From: Burkholderiales bacterium | GTDB lineage: Bacteria; Pseudomonadota; Gammaproteobacteria; Burkholderiales; Burkholderiaceae_E | NCBI GenBank assembly: GCA_020248665.1 | Contig: JADCHE010000019.1 | Location: 1-41,275, forward strand | DNA: 41,275 nucleotides | Direction: 5' to 3' | Shown here: piece after piece, positions 6,541 through 12,889 of the stretch | How positions within the stretch are numbered: position 1 is the stretch's first letter | Layout of the letters: every line of letters starts with the position of its first letter | Made by a program: the position numbers and the translations under genes | The notes under the pieces: generated by a model | The model's input: only the letters and a program-made list of their open reading frames with translations | Database searches by the model: none | Told to the model about the DNA's origin: nothing

Positions 6541-8160
6541 ATGGCCAAGCCCGACGACACCCCGAGCATGGCGGTGTTCTGCGATTTCGAGAACGTCGCG
6601 CTCGGCGTTCGCGACGCGAAGTACGAGAAGTTCGACATCCGCAAGGTGCTCGAGCGCCTGCTGCTCAAGGGCAGCATCGTCGTCAAGAAGGCCTACTGCG
6701 ACTGGGCACGCTACCGCGAGTTCAAGGCCGAGATGCACGAGGCCTCGTTCGAGCTGATCGAGATCCCGCACGTGCGCCAGTCGGGCAAGAACTCGGCCGA
6801 CATCCGCATGGTCGTCGACGCGCTCGACCTCTGCTACACCAAGTCGCACGTCGACACCTTCGTGATCGTCAGTGGCGACTCCGACTTCTCGCCGCTGGTC
6901 TCGAAGCTGCGCGAGAACGCGAAGACGGTGATCGGCGTCGGCGTGAAGGGCTCGACCTCGGACCTGCTCACCGCGAACTGCGACGAGTTCATCTTCTACG
7001 ACGACCTGGTGCGCGAGCAGCGCCGGCGCGGCGCGCAGAGCGCGGCGCGGCGCGAGGGTGGCCGGGAGAACGGACGAGAGGGCGGCCGCGAGGCCGGGCG
7101 CGAGAACGCGCGCGGCGACGCGGGCCGCGAGGGCGGGCGCGACGCGAACCGCGACGGCGGCCGCGGCAACGGCCCGCGCGGCCCGGGGCGCGGCGGCGAG
7201 CGCGAGGGCGGCCGCGATCCGGCGCGCGTTGCGCTGACGGTCGTGCCGACCGCGGGTGCTGCCGCCGCCGCGGCCTTCGACGACGAGGACACCCCGTCGG
7301 TCGGCGGCCCCTGGCGGCCCTTCGCGGCCGAGCGGCGCGACGGCGACGACGCGCGGACCGGCGAGCTCGTGCCGGCCGCCGACGACGCGGACACCTCGGG
7401 TACGCAGGCCGGGGACACGGCCCCCGCCGTGGAGGCGAGCGGCGAGGGCGCCGCGCCGCCCGGACGGCCCGGACGCCGCTCGCGGCGCGGCCGCACGCGC
7501 GCCGGCGCGGCGGACGACGCCGCGCAGGCCGGCGGCGAGGCGGTCGATCCGTCGGACGTCGTGTCCGCCGCCGACTTCGTCGGCTCGGACCCGGCCGACG
7601 GCACCGATCCGGTGGTCGAGACCCCGGACACGGCCCCGCCCGACGCGTTGCCGGCTGCCGCCGACGGCGACGCCGCGCCGCCCGTCGAGGGCCCCAAGAA
7701 GCGCGCCCCGCGCCGGCGCAAGACCGCCGCGACGGCGAGTGCCGACGAGGCCGCGCCCGTCGACCCCGCCACCGCGCCCGTGCGGGACGCGGCCCCGGCC
7801 GAGGCCGCAGCCGTCCCGGTGTCCGACGCGGCCCCGGGCACCGCGACCGGCGATGCCGAGGACACCCGGCCCGACGACGAGGCCGCGGCACGCCCGCGCC
7901 GCAGCGAGGCCGAACGCCGCCAGGAGGCGATCGACCTCGCGGTCGAGACCGTCGAGGCGCTGCTCGCCGAGCGCGGCGCCGACGACAAGATCTGGGGCTC
8001 GATGGTCAAGCAGACGCTCAAGCGCCGCCGACCGGGTTTCGCCGAGAGCTACTACGGGTACCGCTCGTTCAACGAGCTGCTCGAGGACGCGCGCGACCGC
8101 GGGCTGCTCTCGCTCGAGCACGACGAGAAGTCGGGGGGTTACGTGATCCGGCTGCTGTGA
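6541..8160 (+). CDS. NYN-domain putative RNase with Arg/Gly-rich linker and C-terminal OST-HTH/LOTUS domain
   Basis: 539 aa. Residues about 10-155 are a NYN (LabA-like PIN-fold) nuclease domain: MAVFCDFENVALGV with the first catalytic Asp, KKAYCDWARYREF, IRMVVDALDLCY and VSGDSDFSPLVSKLRE, plus a late DEFIFYDDL. The acidic cluster expected for metal-dependent RNase activity is visible. Residues about 171-224 are an Arg/Gly/Glu-rich repeat, followed by a long Ala/Pro/Asp-rich disordered stretch containing RPGRRSRRGRTRAG and KKRAPRRRK patches. The last 80 residues (VETVEALLAERG, SMVKQTLKRRRPGFAESYYG, YRSFNELLEDARDRGLL) form an OST-HTH/LOTUS domain, which binds RNA in other proteins. GGAGG lies about 5 nt before the ATG. 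A GATAAT at 6472-6477 could be its -10. RNA target unknown. Confidence 0.9.
   Translation: MAKPDDTPSMAVFCDFENVALGVRDAKYEKFDIRKVLERLLLKGSIVVKKAYCDWARYREFKAEMHEASFELIEIPHVRQSGKNSADIRMVVDALDLCYTKSHVDTFVIVSGDSDFSPLVSKLRENAKTVIGVGVKGSTSDLLTANCDEFIFYDDLVREQRRRGAQSAARREGGRENGREGGREAGRENARGDAGREGGRDANRDGGRGNGPRGPGRGGEREGGRDPARVALTVVPTAGAAAAAAFDDEDTPSVGGPWRPFAAERRDGDDARTGELVPAADDADTSGTQAGDTAPAVEASGEGAAPPGRPGRRSRRGRTRAGAADDAAQAGGEAVDPSDVVSAADFVGSDPADGTDPVVETPDTAPPDALPAAADGDAAPPVEGPKKRAPRRRKTAATASADEAAPVDPATAPVRDAAPAEAAAVPVSDAAPGTATGDAEDTRPDDEAAARPRRSEAERRQEAIDLAVETVEALLAERGADDKIWGSMVKQTLKRRRPGFAESYYGYRSFNELLEDARDRGLLSLEHDEKSGGYVIRLL
7051..7212 (+). repeat. GRE/GRD-type Arg-Gly-rich repeat inside the NYN protein
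   Basis: Residues about 171-224 are built from short units of the form GRE-x-GRE-x and GRD-x (for example GGRENGREGGREAGREN). At DNA level this is an imperfect short tandem repeat of G-G-C-C-G-C-G-A-G type units. Such a segment may vary in copy number between strains and resembles RGG-type RNA-binding linkers. Confidence 0.75.
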
Positions 8161-8185
8161 CGCCGGGCACCGCCGCGGAGCTCCG

Positions 8186-8214
8186 TTGACACACGCTCCG
8201 TGCGCACATAACCT
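8186..8214 (+). promoter_or_regulatory. Promoter with imperfect inverted repeat ahead of the vapBC-like pair
   Basis: TTGACA (8186-8191) is a perfect -35; 17 nt later TAACCT (8209-8214) is a moderate -10. An imperfect inverted repeat, GTGCGCACA and TGTGCAC, flanks the -10 (about 8201-8221), the usual place for autorepression by a toxin-antitoxin complex. The antitoxin ATG follows at 8232 with GGAGG just upstream. Confidence 0.55.
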
Positions 8215-8231
8215 GTGCACACGGAGGTCGC

Positions 8232-8480
8232 ATGAACATCACCCTGTCCGTGGACGATCGCGTCGTCGAGCAGGCCCGCAAGGCCGCGCAGGCGATGGGC
8301 AAGAGCCTGAACCAGGCCGTCCGCGACTACCTCGAGCAGCTCGCCGGACAGGCGCAGCGCGAGGCCGTCGTCGACGAGCTGCAGGCGCTGTCGATGAAGG
8401 GCCGCGGCCCCTCGGCCGGCTGGCGCTTCGATCGGGACGAGGTCTACGCCGAGCGACTGGACCGTCGTCGTGGCGCGTAG
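8232..8480 (+). CDS. Ribbon-helix-helix antitoxin, VapB-like (DUF6364-type)
   Basis: 82 aa. The N-terminus MNITLSVDDRVVEQARKAAQ followed by AMGKSLNQAVRDYLEQLAG is the short strand plus two helices of an RHH DNA-binding dimer of the DUF6364 type. The C-terminus (residues about 55-82, with GWRFDRDEVYAERL) would wrap the toxin. GGAGG lies 5-9 nt before the ATG. The gene overlaps the PIN toxin start by 11 nt, the usual toxin-antitoxin coupling. Autoregulation through the inverted repeat at the -10 is likely by analogy. Confidence 0.88.
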   Translation: MNITLSVDDRVVEQARKAAQAMGKSLNQAVRDYLEQLAGQAQREAVVDELQALSMKGRGPSAGWRFDRDEVYAERLDRRRGA

Positions 8481-8880
8481 GTTCCTCGACACCAACGTCC
8501 TGGTCTACACGGACGACGGCGGCGACCGCCGCCGGGCGAAGCGGGCCCTCGCCGCCGTGCAGGAGGCGATCGCATCGGGCGAGGGCGTCGTCAGCACGCA
8601 GGTGCTCCAGGAGTACTACTCGGTCACCACGCGCAAGCTCGGCACCGACCCGGCGGTCGCGCGCCGCAAGCTGCAGCTGTTCGCGACGCTGGACGTCATC
8701 CAGGTCGACACCGACCTGATCCTCGCGGCAGTGGACCTGCACCGGCTGCACGCGCTGTCGTTCTGGGACGCACTGATCCTGTCGGCCGCCGGTCGCGCCG
8801 GCTGCGAGATCCTGCTGACCGAGGATCTGCAGGCCGGTCGGGCGATCTCCGGCCTGCGCATCGTCGATCCGTTCGCCTGA
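8470..8880 (+). CDS. PIN-domain ribonuclease toxin, VapC-like
   Basis: 136 aa, GTG start. The PIN fold opens with RRFLDTNVLVYTDD, whose Asp is the first metal ligand. It continues with STQVLQEYYSVTTRKLG, which holds the Glu ligand, and ends with HALSFWDALILSAAGRAGCEILLTEDL, which carries the remaining Asp residues. All catalytic acids of a VapC-type endoribonuclease are present, so it looks active. It overlaps the antitoxin gene by 11 nt. VapC toxins cut tRNA or rRNA; the specific target cannot be read from sequence. Confidence 0.92.
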   Translation: MARRFLDTNVLVYTDDGGDRRRAKRALAAVQEAIASGEGVVSTQVLQEYYSVTTRKLGTDPAVARRKLQLFATLDVIQVDTDLILAAVDLHRLHALSFWDALILSAAGRAGCEILLTEDLQAGRAISGLRIVDPFA

Positions 8881-8884
8881 CCCG

Positions 8885-8920
8885 CGGGTCGGACACCCGA
8901 GTCCGCGGAGGACCGACCCG
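8885..8920 (+). terminator. Possible hairpin terminator after the toxin gene
   Basis: CGGGTCGG at 8885-8892 pairs perfectly with CCGACCCG at 8913-8920, 4 nt after the toxin stop. A competing inner hairpin (CGGAC with GTCCG, 8890-8905) is also possible. There is no T-tract. Confidence 0.35.
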
Positions 8921-8957
8921 GCGCGGCCGCGCGGGTGCCGCCGAGGCTCGTCCCGCC

Positions 8958-8963
8958 TATACT
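8958..8963 (+). promoter_or_regulatory. -10 element (TATACT) ahead of the thioesterase-like gene
   Basis: TATACT matches the -10 consensus at 5 of 6 positions and lies 35 nt upstream of the GTG start at 8999. The -35 position is not recognisable. GGAG at 8987-8990 would be the ribosome binding site for that GTG. Confidence 0.4.
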
Positions 8964-8998
8964 CGACCGCCCGACGACGCGCCCCCGGAGCCCGCGCC

Positions 8999-9712
8999 GT
9001 GACCTCGCTGTCGATCCCCCGCCGCTACAACGGACCGCCCGCCACCGGCAACGGAGGCTGGGTCGGCGGCCTGCTCGCCGAGCGGCTCGGCGCGGCGTCG
9101 GTCGAGGTCACGCTGCGCGCGCCACCGCCGCTCGACACGCCGCTCGAGGTTCGCCCGAACGGCGAGGGCCTCGCGCTGCACGACGGGGACACGCTGCTCG
9201 CCGAGGCCGTCGCCCGCGCGTTCGAGCTCGAGGTGCCGCGCGCGCCCGACCTCGAGGCGGCGGCCGCCGCCGGCGCGCTGGGGCGGATGCGTGCGCACGC
9301 GCGCACCGGCAACCCGTACCGCCGCTGCTTCGGCTGCGGCATCGACCGGGACGACGGCCTGCGGATCATCCCGGCGCCGGTCGGCGTCGACGGCGTCGTC
9401 GCGACGGACTGGACGCCCGCGGCCGACCTCGCGGGCGCCGACGGCACGCTGCCCGCGCCGGTCGTCTGGGCCGCGCTCGACTGCCCGGCCGGCATCGCGT
9501 GGACGCACCGGCTGCCCGACGCGCCGCCGATGATGACCGGCCGCATCGCCGCGCGGTTCGACGCGCCGATCCGCGCCGGCGAGCGCCTCGTCGCGATGGG
9601 CTGGCCGATCGCGCAGGACGGCCGCAAGCTGCACGCCGGCACCGCCCTCGTCGACGCCGAGGGCGTCGTGCGCGCACGCTCGCTGCAGCTGTGGCTGCTG
9701 CCGCGCGCCTGA
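8999..9712 (+). CDS. Hotdog-fold thioesterase-like protein
   Basis: 237 aa, GTG start with GGAG 8 nt upstream. The N-terminal half holds RYNGPPATGNGGWVGGLLAE, resembling the long helix of a hotdog domain. A conserved-looking NPYRRCFGCGIDRDDGLRI segment sits in the middle. The second half (PAPVVWAALDCPAGIAWTH, then MMTGRIAARFDAPIRAGERL and ARSLQLWLLP) reads as another hotdog, with strand patterns of acyl-CoA thioesterases. I infer a double-hotdog thioesterase family member of unknown substrate. Two cysteines in CFGCG might bind metal. It may be co-transcribed with the following deaminase-like gene 85 nt downstream. Confidence 0.6.
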   Translation: MTSLSIPRRYNGPPATGNGGWVGGLLAERLGAASVEVTLRAPPPLDTPLEVRPNGEGLALHDGDTLLAEAVARAFELEVPRAPDLEAAAAAGALGRMRAHARTGNPYRRCFGCGIDRDDGLRIIPAPVGVDGVVATDWTPAADLAGADGTLPAPVVWAALDCPAGIAWTHRLPDAPPMMTGRIAARFDAPIRAGERLVAMGWPIAQDGRKLHAGTALVDAEGVVRARSLQLWLLPRA

Positions 9713-9722
9713 CGCCCCTCGA

Positions 9723-9749
9723 GCCCCCGACGCCCCCGACGCCCCCGAC
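9723..9749 (+). repeat. Three tandem copies of a 9-bp unit
   Basis: GCCCCCGAC is repeated three times without interruption, followed by a degenerate CCCGAC tail, in the 85-nt gap between the thioesterase-like gene and the next gene. No function is apparent. Confidence 0.8.
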
Positions 9750-9797
9750 CCCGACCCCGCCACGACGCCCGACCGACCCGACTTCCCCGGAGTCCCC

Positions 9798-10550
9798 ATG
9801 AGCACCCGCCTCCTCGCCGCCGGCGCCTACCGTTTCATTCCCGCCGTCTCGCAGTACTCGGGCGGCGTCACCGCCGAACCCGGTCACCGGATCGAGCGCG
9901 TGCGCTTCGAGCGCGTCGTGCCGCTCGCGGAGGGCTTCGCCGCGATCGAGCGCCACCTCGCGTCGATCGGCCGCCCGACGAGCGCCTTCTGCGCCTGCGA
10001 GCTGCGCTCGCCCGAGCCGTTCACCGAGCAGGGCTTCCGCGACTTCAACGCCGTCTACATCGAAACCCTGCGGCGCTGGGGCCTGATGGACGGCGACGTC
10101 AATCCGGTCGCGCGCAGCAACGTCTGCCCCGAGCTGCACAAGCCGCCGGCACCGGGCTTCTTCGCGTTCGCCTACACCGTGCCCGATCCGCAGGCCGCGC
10201 CGTCGTGGATCGTCGCCGGCAGCGGCGAGGCGCCCGAGACCGGCGGCGACTACCGCGACCATGCGATCGCGTTCGGCGACGTCTCGCCCGCAGGCCTGCT
10301 CGCGAAGGCACGCTGGGTGCTCGGCGAGATGGAGCGGCGCATGGCCGCGCTCGGCGCCGACTGGTCGAAGGCGACCGCGACGCAGGTCTACACGGTGCAC
10401 GACCTGCACCCGTTCCTCGCCGACGAGCTCGCCGCGCGCGGCGCGATCCCCGGCGGGCTGACCTGGCACTTCGCGCGCCCGCCGATCCGCGGGCTGGAGT
10501 ACGAGATGGACTGCCGCGGCGTGGGCGTCGAGCGCGTGATCGCCGGCTGA
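9798..10550 (+). CDS. RidA/YjgF-like deaminase candidate, resembling 2-amino-5-chloromuconate deaminase (CnbZ)
   Basis: 250 aa. Recognisable blocks are VSQYSGGVTAEPGHRIERVR, PTSAFCACELRSPEPFTEQG, VNPVARSNVCPELHKPPAPG, GSGEAPETGGDYRDH and TATQVYTVHDLHPFLADELA. The last block and the overall order look like two RidA-type halves, and I recall this pattern from proteins annotated as the 2-amino-5-chloromuconate deaminase family. That assignment is from memory and unconfirmed. A general imine or enamine deaminase role is the safer reading. The gene is intact with a clear start (CCGGAGTCCCC precedes the ATG). A LysR relic follows on the opposite strand, so this gene may once have been under LysR control. 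Confidence 0.55.
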   Translation: MSTRLLAAGAYRFIPAVSQYSGGVTAEPGHRIERVRFERVVPLAEGFAAIERHLASIGRPTSAFCACELRSPEPFTEQGFRDFNAVYIETLRRWGLMDGDVNPVARSNVCPELHKPPAPGFFAFAYTVPDPQAAPSWIVAGSGEAPETGGDYRDHAIAFGDVSPAGLLAKARWVLGEMERRMAALGADWSKATATQVYTVHDLHPFLADELAARGAIPGGLTWHFARPPIRGLEYEMDCRGVGVERVIAG

Positions 10551-10574
10551 GCGGCCGCCGCACGACGGGCCGGG

Positions 10575-10751
10575 TCAGGCTCCGCCGAGCAGCCGCGCGG
10601 GCGCCGCGCGGTCCCGCCGTACCACCGAGCGCAGCGCCGCGAGACCCACCGTGACGGCGTCCCGCGCGAAGATGCCGAGCGCGGCCGCGGACACCGACGC
10701 GCAGTCGGCGACCGCGATGAAGTAGCGGAACTGGCGCAGCGTGACGTTCAT
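10575..10751 (-). pseudogene. LysR-family regulator scar
   Basis: 58 codons remain. The first 25 residues, MNVTLRQFRYFIAVADCASV then SAAAL, are the classic start of a LysR HTH. The match then stops and jumps to GIFARDAVTVGLAALRSVVR followed by RDRAAPARLL, which resembles the extreme C-terminus of a LysR effector domain (typically RTV..RRD..LSPAA). About 240 residues of a normal 300-residue LysR protein are missing, apparently by internal deletion. It is unlikely to be functional. Confidence 0.6.
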
Positions 10752-10891
10752 CCGGGCCCAAGCCTGGCGTCGCGCGCCCCGGAATGCAACGCGCGCCGGC
10801 GTCCGGGACCCGCCCGCCGCTCCGACCGACCGGGCCCGCCGGCGCGTGGCCTTCGGGCGGTCCGCGCCGGCCAGCGTGGCAGACTCGACCC

Positions 10892-11494
10892 ATGACGCCC
10901 CGCCCCGCATCCCGTCCGGCCCCGCTCGCCCGGGCCGCGCGCGCCGCCGCCTGCGCCCTCGCGCTGGGCGCGCCTCTCGCCGCGCTGCCCGCGCCGACCG
11001 GCGCCGAGCTGCCGAGGCTGCTCCCGGTGCCGCGCGTCGACCCGCAGCGCTACGCCGGCACCTGGTACGAGGTCGCGCGCCTCCCCAACCGCTTCCAGAC
11101 GCAGTGCGCGAGCGACGTCGTCGCGACCTACGCGCCGCGCCCCGACGGCGCGATCGACGTGACCAACCGCTGCCGCACCGAGTCGGGCGCGCTCGACGAG
11201 GCCGGCGGCCTCGCGAGGCCGCAGGACGCGACCAACGCCAGGCTCCGGGTCAGCTTCCTGCCCGCTGCGCTGCGCTGGCTGCCGTTCGGACGCGGCGACT
11301 ACTGGGTGCTCGCGCTCGACGCCGACTACCGCTGGGCGATGGTCGGCGCGCCGAGCCGCGACTTCCTGTGGATCCTGTCGCGCCAGCCGACGCTGCCCGA
11401 CGACGAGCTCGGGACGCTGCTCGGGCAGGCGCGCGAGATGGGCTTCCCCGCCGACCAGGTGGTGCGCACGCCGCACCGCGCCCCGCCGCGCTGA
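10892..11494 (+). CDS. Lipocalin family protein, exported
   Basis: 200 aa. Residues about 1-39 form a signal peptide with an Arg-rich start and the hydrophobic ARAAACALALGAPLAALPAP. There is no lipobox at the cleavage region, unlike E. coli Blc. The mature part has the lipocalin signature RYAGTWYEVARLPNRFQTQC with the invariant G-x-W, then the second structurally conserved region DYWVLALDADYRWAMVGAPS and the third, RDFLWILSRQPTLPD. Bacterial lipocalins of this class bind lipids or haem-like ligands in the periplasm or envelope. The ATG at 10892 is the first start giving a proper signal peptide. Neighbours give no functional hint. Confidence 0.92.
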   Translation: MTPRPASRPAPLARAARAAACALALGAPLAALPAPTGAELPRLLPVPRVDPQRYAGTWYEVARLPNRFQTQCASDVVATYAPRPDGAIDVTNRCRTESGALDEAGGLARPQDATNARLRVSFLPAALRWLPFGRGDYWVLALDADYRWAMVGAPSRDFLWILSRQPTLPDDELGTLLGQAREMGFPADQVVRTPHRAPPR

Positions 11495-11546
11495 CGGCCC
11501 GCGCCGGATTCCGCGCGCGGGCGGGGCGTGCGCCCGGCGCCTCGGC

Positions 11547-11552
11547 TATGCT
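11547..11552 (+). promoter_or_regulatory. -10 element (TATGCT) 6 nt before the MFS start codon
   Basis: TATGCT matches the -10 consensus at 4 of 6 positions and ends 6 nt before the ATG at 11559, the same geometry as pdxA. A leaderless transcript is possible. No SD-like sequence precedes the ATG. Confidence 0.35.
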
Positions 11553-11558
11553 GCCCCG

Positions 11559-12824
11559 ATGTCCGCCGCGTCCGCGTCCGCGTCCGCGCCCTCGCGCCGC
11601 GACGACGCCCGCATCGTCGGCGTCGTGTCGCTCGCCCACGGCTGCTCGCACTTCTTTCACCTGATCGTCGCGCCGATCTTTCCCTGGCTGAAGGTCTCGT
11701 TCGACCTCAGCTGGTCGCAGCTCGGCCTGCTGATGACGGTGTTCTTCCTCGTCTCGGGCGTGGGCCAGGCGCTCGCCGGCTTCGTCGTCGACCGCATCGG
11801 CGCGGTGCCGGTGATGCTCGCGAGCCTCGCGGCGTTCGTGCTCGCGACGCTCGCGATCGCGACCGCGCCGGGCTACCCGATGCTCGCGGTCGGGCTCGCG
11901 CTCGCCGGGCTCGGCAACGCCGCGTTCCACCCGGTCGACTACTCGATCCTCAACGCCCGGATCGCGACGCCGCGGCTCGCGCACGCGTACTCGGTGCACG
12001 GCATCGCCGGCAGCCTTGGCTGGGCCGCCGCGCCGGTGTTCCTCGTCGGGCTCACGCAGCTCGCCGGCTGGCGCGTCGCGGTGGCCGGCGCGGGCGCGCT
12101 GGCGGCGGCGATCGGGCTGCTGGTCTGGCACGAGCGCGCGCGGCTCGCCGGCAGGCCGGTCGGCGCGTTCGGCGTGGTGCGTGCGGCGCCCGCCTCCGCG
12201 CACGCCGGCCCGGCCGAGTCGAGCCTCGCGTTCCTGCGCCTGCCCGCGGTGTGGATGAGCTTCGTGTTCTTCTTCACGATGGCGATCTCCTTCGGCGGGA
12301 TCCAGACCTTCGGACCCGAGTCGGCCGGCGCACTGCACGGCGTCGAGCCGCGCTGGGTCGCGCTGTGCCTGACCGCGTACATGCTCGCGAGCGCCGCCGG
12401 CATCGTCGTCGGCGGCTTCGTCGCGAGCGACCCGCGCCGCGCCGAGCCGGCGATCGCGGTCGGCTACGGCCTCGGCGCCGCGGGCGCGCTGGTGCTCGGC
12501 ACGGTCGCGCTGCCCGCCTGGGCGGTGCCGGTGCTGTTCGCCGCGATGGGCGCGGGCTCGGGCGTCGCCGGCCCCTCGCGCGACCTGCTGGTCCGCCGCG
12601 CGAGCCCGCCCGGCGCGACCGGCCGCGTCTACGGCACCGTCTACTCGGGGCTCGACGCCGGCATGGCGATCGCGCCGCTCGGCTTCGGCTGGCTGATGGA
12701 CCATGGCCACCCGGCCGTCGTCTGGATCGGCATCGCGGTGTTCCAGGCGCTGCTGATCCTGACCGCGGTCAACGTCGGGCGCTTCGCGCGGAGCGCGGTC
12801 GGCGCGACGGCCGCGGCACGCTGA
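11559..12824 (+). CDS. MFS permease
   Basis: 421 aa with twelve predicted membrane segments by eye, beginning VGVVSLAHGCSHFFHLIVAP. The inter-helix motif between helices 2 and 3 reads GFVVDRIGAVPVML, matching MFS motif A. The SLAHGCSHFFH start and the FGPESAGALHGV loop resemble members annotated as fosmidomycin-resistance-like or general MFS exporters, but substrate is not predictable. The N-terminus is a low-complexity SAASASASAP encoded by a tandem GCGTCC hexamer (11568-11585). It ends 65 nt before the sulfatase gene on the same strand, so a role in moving the sulfatase substrate or product is plausible but unproven. Confidence 0.88.
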   Translation: MSAASASASAPSRRDDARIVGVVSLAHGCSHFFHLIVAPIFPWLKVSFDLSWSQLGLLMTVFFLVSGVGQALAGFVVDRIGAVPVMLASLAAFVLATLAIATAPGYPMLAVGLALAGLGNAAFHPVDYSILNARIATPRLAHAYSVHGIAGSLGWAAAPVFLVGLTQLAGWRVAVAGAGALAAAIGLLVWHERARLAGRPVGAFGVVRAAPASAHAGPAESSLAFLRLPAVWMSFVFFFTMAISFGGIQTFGPESAGALHGVEPRWVALCLTAYMLASAAGIVVGGFVASDPRRAEPAIAVGYGLGAAGALVLGTVALPAWAVPVLFAAMGAGSGVAGPSRDLLVRRASPPGATGRVYGTVYSGLDAGMAIAPLGFGWLMDHGHPAVVWIGIAVFQALLILTAVNVGRFARSAVGATAAAR

Positions 12825-12889
12825 GCACCGCGGGACGGTCCCGCGCACGACGGCCGACCACGGCCGCACGAGACGAAGGAGGAGACACC

